From contig NZ_JAHBGC010000020.1 in the NCBI RefSeq assembly GCF_018390645.1, positions 847,467 through 911,466 of the forward strand: DNA of 64,000 nt, given 5' to 3'. Made by a program: the position numbers and the translations under genes. Each line of letters opens with the position of its first letter. Within the stretch, counting starts at the first letter, position 1. This DNA comes from Ancylobacter dichloromethanicus. GTDB lineage: Bacteria; Pseudomonadota; Alphaproteobacteria; Rhizobiales; Xanthobacteraceae. The notes under the pieces are model-generated. The model did not search any database and was not told the DNA's origin. It saw only the letters and a list, made by a program, of their open reading frames with translations. Below are positions 34,462 through 42,274 of the stretch, piece after piece.

Positions 34462-35111
34462 GCCGCTTTGCCACGTATCGCTGCACCTTCTGCGGTGCTC
34501 TTAGCGACGATGTCGAGACGCTGTTCGCGGGGCCGAACCATCAGGCGATCTGCGACAAGTGCGTTTCGTTCGGTGTCGCGCGCCTGAATGGCGAGCCGGC
34601 CCATGACGACATCCCCGGCCGGCTGGCAAAGTGGCGGCGCGCTGCGCCGCCGACCACCACTCTCCATCCGCTCGCGGAGGCCTCAAGTGACGGGCTTGAG
34701 AGAGCCGATAAGTTGCTCTGCGTATGCTACGGCAGCAGCTCGGACCCGCTCGATCTGGGCAGCTTGCGCGGGATCTGTCTGGCCGAAAAGGTCCGGCCGG
34801 CGCAGTTCCATGATAACCGCATCTTGGATGCGCTGAACGTTGATCCGAGTCTGAGCGTCGTCTGGCGCGGACACGGATCTCTGCAAGAGAATGCGGACCA
34901 TGTGGCCCAGCGCCACCTGTTGCCCGAATTCTTTGTCGAGCCGCTGTCCAAGTTTACTCGTGGCATCGTCGACCATGTTGGTGACTCCGTGCGCGTGCTC
35001 CGCGCGGGGTTGAAGGGGCGCGACCGGGTTGCATCTGGCCGCGCCCACCACTCTAACGCGGACGGGGATACCGGCAATGGGGCGCGGCGCATGAGCGAGT
35101 GCGCGCGATGA
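34458..35111 (+). CDS. Early protein with ClpX-type zinc-binding domain (C-terminal part uncertain)
   Basis: Starts with ATG 34458 overlapping the Cro-like stop (ATGA). Residues 9-35 form C9-x2-C12-x19-C32-x2-C35 (CTFCGALSDDVETLFAGP, ICDKCVSFG), almost the spacing and wording of the N-terminal zinc-binding domain of ClpX. Residues 1-75 are convincing. From about 34683 on, the frame overlaps an equally plausible minus-strand gene in the same codon register, and the last 30 residues look random, so the true C terminus may be changed by an insertion. Function unknown. Confidence 0.6.
   Translation: MSRFATYRCTFCGALSDDVETLFAGPNHQAICDKCVSFGVARLNGEPAHDDIPGRLAKWRRAAPPTTTLHPLAEASSDGLERADKLLCVCYGSSSDPLDLGSLRGICLAEKVRPAQFHDNRILDALNVDPSLSVVWRGHGSLQENADHVAQRHLLPEFFVEPLSKFTRGIVDHVGDSVRVLRAGLKGRDRVASGRAHHSNADGDTGNGARRMSECAR
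34683..34976 (-). CDS. Possible antisense gene: helical protein, 97 residues
   Basis: Runs opposite to the early rightward operon. The product (MVDDATSKLGQRLDKEFGQQ ... QIERVRAAAVAYAEQLIGSL) is amphipathic-helical and protein-like, and CGGAG lies 8 bases before the ATG. No family recognised. It shares DNA and codon register with the 3' part of the zinc-finger gene, so only one of them may be real. Confidence 0.45.
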   Translation of the reverse strand: MVDDATSKLGQRLDKEFGQQVALGHMVRILLQRSVSAPDDAQTRINVQRIQDAVIMELRRPDLFGQTDPAQAAQIERVRAAAVAYAEQLIGSLKPVT

Positions 35112-35147
35112 GCACGGCACTCGCCCCGCTTCGAGAGGTGATGACCC

Positions 35148-35342
35148 ATGTTCTGCCAGACGGCTCTTTGGCTATTGGCGCTTGCAGCCCTTCAACTCGC
35201 CGGCATCTTTATGGCCCTGTTGATGGCAATTCGACTGGAGCGGGTTTCGCGCATTCTCTGCTCGACGCTGACGACCATGCGGACCTTGATGGTCGTGCCC
35301 GGCGCCGAGGACTCTCGGGGACCAAGCGAGAGCTCCAGATAG
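35148..35342 (+). CDS. Small membrane protein, 64 residues
   Basis: Hydrophobic N-terminal helix (ALWLLALAALQLAGIFMALL) then a basic/polar tail. GAGGTGA lies 7 bases before the ATG, a good ribosome binding site, and it fits the rightward early operon. It overlaps a minus-strand frame at 35192-35452, which weakens the call. Confidence 0.5.
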   Translation: MFCQTALWLLALAALQLAGIFMALLMAIRLERVSRILCSTLTTMRTLMVVPGAEDSRGPSESSR

Positions 35343-35452
35343 GTCACATCGGCCGCTCTTTGCTCTCGGGTGGAGAGGCTGGCAATTCGTGTCGCCCCAA
35401 ATGGCGCGATGGTGGCATTGAGCTCCACGCGCGCCGGATTTGCCTCGTCCAC
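35192..35452 (-). CDS. Possible antisense gene, 86 residues
   Basis: Minus-strand frame (MDEANPARVELNATIAPFGA ... KMPAS) with GTG start and no clear ribosome binding site. The middle looks like alternating beta strands (TYLELSLGP, TIKVRMVVSVEQ), more protein-like than most shadows. With 34683-34976 it could be a small leftward insertion. Low confidence. Confidence 0.35.
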   Translation of the reverse strand: MDEANPARVELNATIAPFGATRIASLSTREQRAADVTYLELSLGPRESSAPGTTIKVRMVVSVEQRMRETRSSRIAINRAIKMPAS

Positions 35453-35547
35453 TCCGCTGCCGCTTGCCTGGAGGGTACATCCACGGGGGCTGGTCAGCCT
35501 GGAGGCAGCATGATGCCGGTAGCATTGGCGGGCGTCGAGGCCCAGCC

Positions 35548-36030
35548 ATGAACGCGCGCATCTTCACCTCGGCGGACTATGCCGCGATCAAGAATGCCGT
35601 GCGGCGCGCGCTGCGGCAGGCGGGCGGCTGCCTGCGCGAACTGGCCGGCATGACCCGGCTTTCCGCCGCGCAGCTCTCGCGCTTCGGCGACCTGAATTCC
35701 GACCAATGGGTGCCGCTGGACGTGGCGCTGGATCTCGACAGCCTGGCGGGCGAGCCGGTGATCACGCGGGCGCTGGCCGGACTGCTGGGCTACGACCTCG
35801 TGCCCTCCACCGTCATTGTGGCGCAGGGCCGGCTGGTGGAGCACCTGGCCGGGCTGGCCCGCGAGAGCGGGGATGTGATGGCCGGCATTTCCGAAGCGCT
35901 GGCGGACGGGCGGCTGACGCTGAACGAACTCGCAAGGATCGAGAACGATCTCGGCGATCTCGACGCGCATGTGCAGGCCACGAAGGCGACGGTGCGCGCC
36001 AAGATCATGGCCTTGCGTGGGGAGGCGTGA
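35548..36030 (+). CDS. Phage regulatory protein, CII-like HTH
   Basis: 160 residues. The first half matches the layout of phage regulatory proteins with an HTH followed by a metabolic-set phrase (AGMTRLSAAQLSRFGDLNSD, VPLDVALDLDSLAG, ITRALAGLLGYDLVP). The second half is a long helix (LNELARIENDLGDLDAHVQ) suited to oligomerisation. The ATG at 35548 overlaps an upstream stop as ATGA. Likely a transcription regulator of the early region. Confidence 0.7.
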   Translation: MNARIFTSADYAAIKNAVRRALRQAGGCLRELAGMTRLSAAQLSRFGDLNSDQWVPLDVALDLDSLAGEPVITRALAGLLGYDLVPSTVIVAQGRLVEHLAGLARESGDVMAGISEALADGRLTLNELARIENDLGDLDAHVQATKATVRAKIMALRGEA

Positions 36031-36033
36031 CCG

Positions 36034-36261
36034 ATGCTCGCGCGCACGCCCCTCATCGTCATTCACCGGCGGCCGTGGCGGCGGGTGGTGCCTGTTGCCC
36101 GCCGCATGCACGCGCTTGGCCGGCCGGGCTGGGAGATCGCCCAGCGGCTGCGCATCAGCCGGGGCTATGTGGCGCGGGCCTTGTCGAGCGGCGGCGGCAT
36201 CTGGTCGCCGGAGGAATGGGCGCGGCTGAGCGCGGCGCTGGCACAGGGGGTGGAGCGATGA
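36034..36261 (+). CDS. Small HTH protein, 75 residues
   Basis: Basic N terminus (IHRRPWRRVVPVARRMHA), then a helix-turn-helix (GWEIAQRLRISRGYVARALSSG). It begins 3 bases after the CII-like gene and ends in an ATGATG overlap with the zinc-ribbon gene. Probably DNA-binding; no named family. Confidence 0.7.
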   Translation: MLARTPLIVIHRRPWRRVVPVARRMHALGRPGWEIAQRLRISRGYVARALSSGGGIWSPEEWARLSAALAQGVER

Positions 36262-37001
36262 TGGAGCCGGTCAAGGGGATCGAGCGCTACACGCGCCGGC
36301 CCGGCCCAGGCGGCGAGACTGGCGGCTCCTATTACCGCATTCGCTGCCGCCATTGCTCGTCCGTGTTCGAGCGCAAGGCACGCAAATATTCCGGCCCGCC
36401 GCCCGACCTTGAGGGCGAGGTGCTGCCGGAGGCGAAAAAGGCCGGTTGGGACGTGCTGCACGGCGCGCGGCGGGCGATGTGCCCCGGCTGCCGGGGAGTT
36501 CTGGCGCAGGCCAAGGCGAAGAAAGAGGCCAAGATCATGGTGACGAAGCCGACGCCGACCCCAAAGCCCCGCACCGAGCCGGGCGAGGTGGTGCCCCTCA
36601 AGCCTGCCGTGGCGGGCAAGGCGGAGGCGCCGCCTTCGATGGATATCGATGCGGCCTTCCTGATCCGCGACAAGCTGGGCGAGGTGTATCTCGACGCGCA
36701 GCGCGGCTATGGCGAGGGCTGGACCGACAAGAAGGTGGCGGAATCGCTGACCGTGCCGCGCGACTGGGTGCGGCAGGTGCGCTGCAAGGTCTATGGCGCC
36801 AGCAGCGCCGGCGGGGCGGAGGATTTCGCCCCGGTGCTGAATGAGGCGCGCGCCGTGCTGGCCGCCGCGAAGGACCTGACCGAGCAGGGCCTGAAGGTGC
36901 AGCAGGAAGTGGCCGTGTTCGAGCGGGCGCGCGGCGAGGTGCTGGCGCAGGTGGGGCGGCTGGAGCGCCGGCTGGCCGATATCGAGAAGGCGGTCGGGTG
37001 A
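36258..37001 (+). CDS. Zinc-ribbon phage protein with C-terminal coiled coil
   Basis: 247 residues from ATG 36258 (overlapping the preceding stop). Four cysteines C30-x2-C33 and C75-x2-C78 (RCRHCSS, MCPGCRG) make a likely zinc ribbon. A Pro/Lys/Glu-rich linker follows, then an HTH-like segment (WTDKKVAESLTVPRDWVRQVR) and a terminal coiled coil (EVAVFERARGEVLAQVGRL). Seems to be a DNA-binding early regulator; no name assigned. The frame is open further upstream to 35706 only as a shadow. Confidence 0.75.
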   Translation: MMEPVKGIERYTRRPGPGGETGGSYYRIRCRHCSSVFERKARKYSGPPPDLEGEVLPEAKKAGWDVLHGARRAMCPGCRGVLAQAKAKKEAKIMVTKPTPTPKPRTEPGEVVPLKPAVAGKAEAPPSMDIDAAFLIRDKLGEVYLDAQRGYGEGWTDKKVAESLTVPRDWVRQVRCKVYGASSAGGAEDFAPVLNEARAVLAAAKDLTEQGLKVQQEVAVFERARGEVLAQVGRLERRLADIEKAVG

Positions 37002-37606
37002 TGGGCTGGCCTTTCGAGCCCTTGCGCATGTTTGCCTATGACCTCGTCGAGCTCGACCCGCCGTGGCACTTCGACCTGTATTCGGCGAAGGGCGAGGCGA
37101 AGTCGCCGCAGGCGCAATACGCCACCATGTCGCTGGCCGACATCGCCGCGCTGCCGGTGGGCGACCTGCTAGCGCCGGGCGCCGTGTGCGTGATGTGGAC
37201 GACGTGGCCGCTGGTGGCGACCGGCGCGCATGTCGAGATCATCCGCGGGTGGGGGCTGAAGCCCGTGACCGGCGGCGGCTGGGCCAAGCGCACCGTGAAC
37301 GGCAAGCTGCAATGGGGGCCGGGCTATGTCGCCCGCTCGCTGCACGAGCCTTACATCATCGCCGGCCTGCCCGGCGGAGACTGGAGCGGGGCGAGCTTTC
37401 CCAACCTTGTGGAGACGCTGGAAGCGGATTCGCTGGACGGGTTGGCGCGCGAGCATTCCCGCAAGCCCGATGAATTCTATGCCCGTTGCGAGGCGGCGTG
37501 GCCGCAGGCGCGGCGGGCCAGCCTGTTCTCACGCCAGAGCCGGCCGGGTTGGGAAGTTTGGGGCAATGAGGCGGGCAAGTTCGATCAGGTGGGGTTGGTG
37601 GGGTGA
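37001..37606 (+). CDS. MT-A70 family adenine methyltransferase
   Basis: 201-residue SAM-dependent N6-adenine methyltransferase. DPPW is at about residue 19-22 (VELDPPWHFD), with the SAM-binding end CVMWTTWPLV and the C-terminal EHSRKPDEFYARCE characteristic of phage MT-A70 enzymes. Its start overlaps the previous stop (TGATG). It may modify phage DNA against host restriction or mark replication/packaging sites. Confidence 0.88.
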   Translation: MGWPFEPLRMFAYDLVELDPPWHFDLYSAKGEAKSPQAQYATMSLADIAALPVGDLLAPGAVCVMWTTWPLVATGAHVEIIRGWGLKPVTGGGWAKRTVNGKLQWGPGYVARSLHEPYIIAGLPGGDWSGASFPNLVETLEADSLDGLAREHSRKPDEFYARCEAAWPQARRASLFSRQSRPGWEVWGNEAGKFDQVGLVG

Positions 37607-37650
37607 GGATAAAGCAACAAACGCATACTTGGATGCAATCAGAGTCAGAA

Positions 37651-38343
37651 CTACTGTTCAATCGTGTAGTTCGTAACCTTGAGAATGAGGTGCGAAATAT
37701 CGATATCGCTACCCTTCGCAATATGGTCTTTGTATTGCTCAACGCGGACCATCTGACGTCGGGACAAATCCGCGATTTCATTTCTTTCATTCAAAAGACG
37801 CATCCTACTTCCGATTGCAAACCTAAGTTCGTGTTTCATTTTAGAAACCACTTCATTAAATCGCTTTTCAATATTATCCGCACTTCCATCAATACTTTTC
37901 AACGCCGAGGTAATGTAAATTTCAATACCGCTATTCTCACCCCTAAGCAAAACATCGCTCCTGAGCCTAAATACTTCTTCCGAGTCAATGTACGCGACGA
38001 GAGGCTCGACAAGTTTACCAGTGTCAACAGTGGGTTTGGATCGCCTTTTATAGGCCCGACTCTGCAGTTCGGCGATCTTCATAACCGTCACTGTATGAGC
38101 CATAAGGCGTTCTTCGATCTTATCGCGCTTCTGCTGCTCAGCTACATTCGTGGTCGCTATCCACGCGATCACCGCGCCGGCCAGCGCGATAAGCGCGCCG
38201 ATAAAACCGCCAAGGTCCTTCAGGATGCCGAACGCCCCAACGCTTCTCGCTGCTTCAGCGACCGTGCCGTCGCCGAAAACGACGCCAACAGCCAAGATGA
38301 AGGCAACGATGACCACCCCAATCATCGCCGGATGTTTCATCAT
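37651..38343 (-). CDS. AT-richer membrane protein with cytoplasmic coiled coil (probable moron)
   Basis: About 230 residues read opposite to flanking early genes. Two transmembrane segments (AMIGVVIVAFILAVGVVFG and LGGFIGALIALAGAVIAWIA) are followed by a long charged helical region (NVAEQQKRDKIEERLMAH ... ). Base composition of 37.62-38.2 kb is visibly less GC-rich than its neighbours, with many A/T-ending codons, a sign of recent acquisition. ATG at 38343 or 38340 is preferred to the GTG at 38400. Function unknown; an anti-phage or exclusion role is a guess. Confidence 0.7.
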   Translation of the reverse strand: MMKHPAMIGVVIVAFILAVGVVFGDGTVAEAARSVGAFGILKDLGGFIGALIALAGAVIAWIATTNVAEQQKRDKIEERLMAHTVTVMKIAELQSRAYKRRSKPTVDTGKLVEPLVAYIDSEEVFRLRSDVLLRGENSGIEIYITSALKSIDGSADNIEKRFNEVVSKMKHELRFAIGSRMRLLNERNEIADLSRRQMVRVEQYKDHIAKGSDIDISHLILKVTNYTIEQ

Positions 38344-38408
38344 ATCCTGACGCTGCCTGCGCTCTCTCCAGTTGTCGAGAGGGCTCCGGCATGACTGCAC
38401 CGTTTTTC

Positions 38409-38849
38409 CTAGCGCGCCATGCGTTCTTTCGCGGCCTCCGCCAAGTAGGCGGACCGATTCTCGCCGGCCGCGCGCGCCGCCGCGTCGATGCGCGACAGCA
38501 GGCGCTCGTCCAGCGTGATGTTTACCCGCACCGAGCGGGCGGGAAGCTCCGCCGGCACCAGCACGGGGAGCGCGCCTTCCAGCGCCTCGGGCGCTTCCTG
38601 CCGCAGCTCGGCGAGGGTGCGCAGGCGGGGGAACTCCTCGCCGTCTTCGACCATGCCTTCGACGTGCAAAGCGAGGGCCTGCTCGCCCTTGCGCACCGCC
38701 TCGTCCAGCGTGGTGCCGGTGGAGATGGCGCCGGGGAAATCCGGGAAGGAAATGCCGAAGGCGCCGTCTTCCTCGTGAATGATGCCGATTGCGTGTGCCA
38801 GGTGACCCTCCTTGGTCGTGCGGCGGATGTCAGGCTTCAAGTCCGCCAT
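38409..38849 (-). CDS. hicB: HicB-family antitoxin with ribbon-helix-helix domain
   Basis: 146 residues. The N-terminal HicB partial RNase H fold contains AIGIIHEEDGAFGISFPDFPGAISTGTTLDEAV; the C terminus is an Arc/MetJ-type RHH (VRVNITLDERLLSRIDAAARAAGENRSAYL). No hicA-like gene (about 60 residues, dsRBD-like) is found next to it, so it looks like an orphan antitoxin or regulator. The start could be GTG 38867. Confidence 0.8.
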   Translation of the reverse strand: MADLKPDIRRTTKEGHLAHAIGIIHEEDGAFGISFPDFPGAISTGTTLDEAVRKGEQALALHVEGMVEDGEEFPRLRTLAELRQEAPEALEGALPVLVPAELPARSVRVNITLDERLLSRIDAAARAAGENRSAYLAEAAKERMAR

Positions 38850-38906
38850 GGCGGCGCAATGCGCCACGTGACGCCCTGCCCCGTCCCGTTCGCGGGTTCA
38901 AATGCC

Positions 38907-39203
38907 CTATGCGGCGGCCTGGTGCGGCTGGATTTCCGCCAAATCTGGCGTCGCGGCCTCGGTGGTGGCGAGATCGAAGCCAGCCTGCAGGTTCATCCAG
39001 AATTCCGGGCCAGTGCCGAAATAGCGGCCGAGCCGCAGGGCCGTGTCGGCCGTGACTGGGACTTCCTCGCGCGACAAGCGCTCGATGCGGGTGCGCTGCA
39101 CATGCAGCGCCTTGGCAAGGGAATAGGGCTTGATGCCGAGGGGGAGGAGAAACTCCTCCCGCAGGATTTCGCCGGGATGCACGGCGGGGTGGGGGCCGAT
39201 CAT
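38907..39203 (-). CDS. higA: HigA-type antitoxin (XRE family)
   Basis: 98-residue antitoxin and autorepressor: HPGEILREEFLLPLGIKPYSLAKALHVQRTRIERL is the classical HigA/VapI opening, and FGTGPEFWMNLQAGFDL the end of the HTH domain. GAGGAG lies 7 bases before the ATG. It is 12 bases downstream of higB. Confidence 0.9.
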   Translation of the reverse strand: MIGPHPAVHPGEILREEFLLPLGIKPYSLAKALHVQRTRIERLSREEVPVTADTALRLGRYFGTGPEFWMNLQAGFDLATTEAATPDLAEIQPHQAAA

Positions 39204-39215
39204 GGGGCTCTCTCC

Positions 39216-39497
39216 TCAGTGATAGTCGACGATTTCGACATCGACGGCGTGACCGTCGCGCCAGATGAAGCAGATGCGGAACTGGTCGTTCACGCGGATG
39301 GAGTGCTGGCCGGCGCGGTCGCCCTTGAGGGCTTCCAGCCGGTTCGCCGGGGGCACGCGGAGCGCTTCGAGCGAGACGGCGGCGTTGACCATGGCCAGCT
39401 TGCGCTGTGCGGGGCGAACCAGATCGGCCGGGAACCCCTTGCCAACCGTGCCATTCCAAACCGCTTCGGCCAGCTTGTTCTTGAAACTAAGGATCAT
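39216..39497 (-). CDS. higB: HigB-type toxin (RelE superfamily)
   Basis: 93-residue ribosome-dependent mRNA interferase family protein: LVRPAQRKLAMVNAAVSLEALRVPP, ANRLEALKGDRAGQHSIRVNDQFRICF and the end VEIVDYH are HigB hallmarks. Toxin gene precedes antitoxin, the normal order for higBA. Likely stabilises the prophage. Confidence 0.9.
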   Translation of the reverse strand: MILSFKNKLAEAVWNGTVGKGFPADLVRPAQRKLAMVNAAVSLEALRVPPANRLEALKGDRAGQHSIRVNDQFRICFIWRDGHAVDVEIVDYH

Positions 39498-39524
39498 CGC
39501 CCCGCCCTTTTCTATGCTGACAAC

Positions 39525-39570
39525 GTAGCGCGTGACGCTACGCGCGTCAAGCGCAACGTAGCGCGTTGCG
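39525..39570. promoter_or_regulatory. Inverted repeats between divergent higBA and primase genes
   Basis: Two dyads: GTAGCG-N5-CGCTAC (39525-39541) and CGCAACG-TAGCG-CGTTGCG (39552-39570). Both contain AACGTAGCGCG, a 11-base direct repeat. They lie where the higBA promoter must be, so they are probable HigA operators, and they could also affect the primase gene. Confidence 0.65.
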
Positions 39571-39598
39571 ATACGATTTTTTGTGCGGGGAGTGGGCT

Positions 39599-42274
39599 GT
39601 GATCTCGGAAACCTGCCTGGCAGATAGGGCCCGCCCGGCCTCGCCCCCCGACTTGCTCGCCGCTGCCCTCGCCTATGCGGCGCGGGGCTGGCGCGTATTT
39701 CCCTGCGACCCGCGCGCCGAAAAGCCCTGGTCGAAGCGCCCGCTCGTCGCCGCCGACAAGGGCGAGGATGGCAAAGCGATTGAGGGCACCGGCTGGCCCA
39801 AGAAGGCGACCACCGACCCGGCGACGATCCGGGAGTGGTGGCGGCGCTGGCCGAATGCCCTGATCGGCATGGCGCCGGGCTGGGCGGGGGCGTTCGTGGT
39901 TGACCTCGACCCCAAGGGCGAAAGCGTGGAGAGCGTGGAGGCGCGGCTGGCCGAGGCGTTGGGCCACCCTTTGCCGTCCGGCCCGCGCACAGTGACGCAA
40001 TCAGGTGGGCGGCATGTGTGGTTCGCCCGTCCGGAGGGGGCGCATTTCGGCAATGACACCACGGGCCTGAAGAACATCGATATACGCTGCGACGCGGGCT
40101 ATGTGATCCTGCCGCCGTCGCAGCTTGCCAATGGCAACACCTATTCGTGGGAAGCCGCGCCCTATGAGGGCGAAGCCCCGGCGCTACCGGCCGGGCTGCT
40201 CGACCTGATCGCGACCCGGCGGCAGCGGGCGAGCGCGGGTGATGCCGCCCCGCCCCTGGTGGTGGGGCCGGCGCCGGCGCTCACCTCCCACACCCCCGGC
40301 GAGGAGGCCAAGCGGCGTTACGCGCGGGTGGCGCTTGACCGTATCGTCGCCGATGCGGCCGGCGCGCCGCAGGGCCACCGCGGCACCGAGCTTTTCGCTG
40401 CCGCCTGCCAGCTGGGGCGCTTCATCACCGCCGGCGCGATATCGGAACGCGAGGCTTTGGCGGCGTTGCAGGATGCGGCTGACGCGAACGGGCTTACGCG
40501 CGAGGATGGCGCTGCGCGGGTGCAGCGCGAGATTCGGCGCGGGCTCGATGCCGGACGGATCGATGCCTCCGATGTGGTCGCGCGGCTTGACGCTATTGCC
40601 CGTGAGGCTGGTGAGCGCCGCCGGCGCGACTTCCGGCCCGAACCGGAGGGCTATCCCGAACCGCGCGGCGAAGCGGTCCCCTTCCCCGCACCCCATTCCT
40701 CCGACGCCCGGCCTGACCCTTCATCCTCCCATATGGGCGGTTCGTCGGCCGCGAAAGCGGGGGGTGCGGGGGGCGGCGCTGCCGAGGGGCAGGACACGCT
40801 GCATGATGAGCTAGCCTTTCTGCCATGCACGGATCTCGGCAATGCGGAGCGGTTCCTGCGCCGTTTCGGCGATGAGTTCCTTTTTGTGCGTGATTGGGGC
40901 TGGCTGGCCTGGGATGGCCGCCGCTGGTCGCGCCGGGAGGCGGAGCGGGCGCTGGAAGGCCGCATCAAGGAAGCCATCCGGCTGATTGCCGACGAGGCCG
41001 ACTGGTTGGCGGCGAGCGGCGCGGACCCGGAGGTGCCGAAGGCCGGCAAGCGCAAGCCGGCGAACCTTTCCGACGAGTTGCGCGAATGGGCGATGACCAG
41101 CCAGGCGGCCGGGCATGTGAACTGCCTGCGCGGGCTGGTGCAGAGCGACCGCGAGCGCTCCCCTGACGTATTCGACGCCGACCCGATGGTGATCAATGTG
41201 CGGAACGGCACGCTGGAGGTGCGCAAGCGCCCGGGCGATGAGCTCTATGTGCAGATGCGCCCGCACCGGCGGGAAGACTGCATCACCAAGATGGCTGAGG
41301 TGGATTATGACCCCGAGGCCGCGTGCCCGCTCTTCGACGCCTTCTTCGGTGAGGTGCAGCCCGATGGCACCGTGCGGCGCTTCCTCGACCAGTGGGGCGG
41401 GCTCTCGCTGACCGGCGATATCGGCGAGCAGAAGCTCGTGTTCTTCTATGGCAAGGGCCGCAACGGCAAGGGCGTGTATGTCGAGACGCTGAAATTCATC
41501 GCCGGCAGCTATACCGAGACCGTGCCTGTCGAGACCTTCCTCGACAGCGGGCGGGCGCGGCGAGGCGGCGAGGCGAATCCCGATATCGCCATTCTGCCGG
41601 GCGTGCGCTACCTCACGACCTCCGAGCCGGAGAAGGGCGCCAAGCTCGCCGAGGGCCTGATCAAGCTCGCCACCGGCGGCGACACGATGAAGGCGCGGCA
41701 CCTCAACCGCGATTTCTTCAGCTTCGTGCCGCAGTTCAAGCTGACGATGCAGGGCAATTATCGCCCCAAGATCACCGGCACGGATGACGGCATATGGGGG
41801 CGGCTGCTGCTGATCCCCTGGCCGGTGTTCATCCCGCCCGAGCGGCGCGACCCTCGCCTGACGCTGAAACTGCGGGCGGAGGCGAGCGGCATTCTCAACC
41901 GACTGCTGAACGGACTGTGCGACTGGCTGGACAATGGCCTGATGCTGCCGGGCGTTGTGGTCGAGGCGACGCAGCAATATCGCGAGGATTCCGACCCGCT
42001 GGGCCGCTTCCTCGCCGAATGCACGGTGTCGGCGCTGGGGCAGCGCGTGCAGTCTTCTGCGCTTCACCGGGTGTTCTGTGCCTGGGCTGGGCAGGCGGAT
42101 GAAAAGGCGTGGTCGGCCAAGGGGCTGGCGAACGCGATGAAAGACCGCGGGATGCATCAGACGAAGTCCAGCAACAGCTATTGGCTCGACATCGCCCTGA
42201 TTAAGACCGAGCACGATTTCGAGCCCGTGGCTTCGCCGCCGGCGGGAGATGACGACAACCCTTATGAACGCTGA
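39599..42274 (+). CDS. Phage primase-helicase (Prim-Pol plus D5/SF3, P4 alpha-like)
   Basis: 891-residue replication initiator. N-terminal Prim-Pol domain (ALAYAARGWRVFPCDPRAEKP, FVVDLDPKG, TQSGGRHVWF) for primer synthesis; a D5_N region in the middle; SF3 helicase with Walker A FFYGKGRNGKG and Walker B-type motif YLTTSEPEKGAKL; a C-terminal winged-helix-like tail. Start GTG 39599 has GGGGAG 9 bases upstream; the frame opens earlier at 39566. The adjacent iteron array is its likely binding site. Confidence 0.92.
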   Translation: MISETCLADRARPASPPDLLAAALAYAARGWRVFPCDPRAEKPWSKRPLVAADKGEDGKAIEGTGWPKKATTDPATIREWWRRWPNALIGMAPGWAGAFVVDLDPKGESVESVEARLAEALGHPLPSGPRTVTQSGGRHVWFARPEGAHFGNDTTGLKNIDIRCDAGYVILPPSQLANGNTYSWEAAPYEGEAPALPAGLLDLIATRRQRASAGDAAPPLVVGPAPALTSHTPGEEAKRRYARVALDRIVADAAGAPQGHRGTELFAAACQLGRFITAGAISEREALAALQDAADANGLTREDGAARVQREIRRGLDAGRIDASDVVARLDAIAREAGERRRRDFRPEPEGYPEPRGEAVPFPAPHSSDARPDPSSSHMGGSSAAKAGGAGGGAAEGQDTLHDELAFLPCTDLGNAERFLRRFGDEFLFVRDWGWLAWDGRRWSRREAERALEGRIKEAIRLIADEADWLAASGADPEVPKAGKRKPANLSDELREWAMTSQAAGHVNCLRGLVQSDRERSPDVFDADPMVINVRNGTLEVRKRPGDELYVQMRPHRREDCITKMAEVDYDPEAACPLFDAFFGEVQPDGTVRRFLDQWGGLSLTGDIGEQKLVFFYGKGRNGKGVYVETLKFIAGSYTETVPVETFLDSGRARRGGEANPDIAILPGVRYLTTSEPEKGAKLAEGLIKLATGGDTMKARHLNRDFFSFVPQFKLTMQGNYRPKITGTDDGIWGRLLLIPWPVFIPPERRDPRLTLKLRAEASGILNRLLNGLCDWLDNGLMLPGVVVEATQQYREDSDPLGRFLAECTVSALGQRVQSSALHRVFCAWAGQADEKAWSAKGLANAMKDRGMHQTKSSNSYWLDIALIKTEHDFEPVASPPAGDDDNPYER

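Noticed and set aside
35108..35551. Plus-strand 147-codon frame linked by ATGA to both neighbours
   Set aside because: The product looks random (Arg/Gly/His-rich); mentioned in the sense/antisense finding but not called as a gene.
37603..38394. Plus-strand frame opposite the AT-richer membrane protein
   Set aside because: The minus frame has two clear TM helices and a coiled coil; the plus frame lacks any coherent feature.
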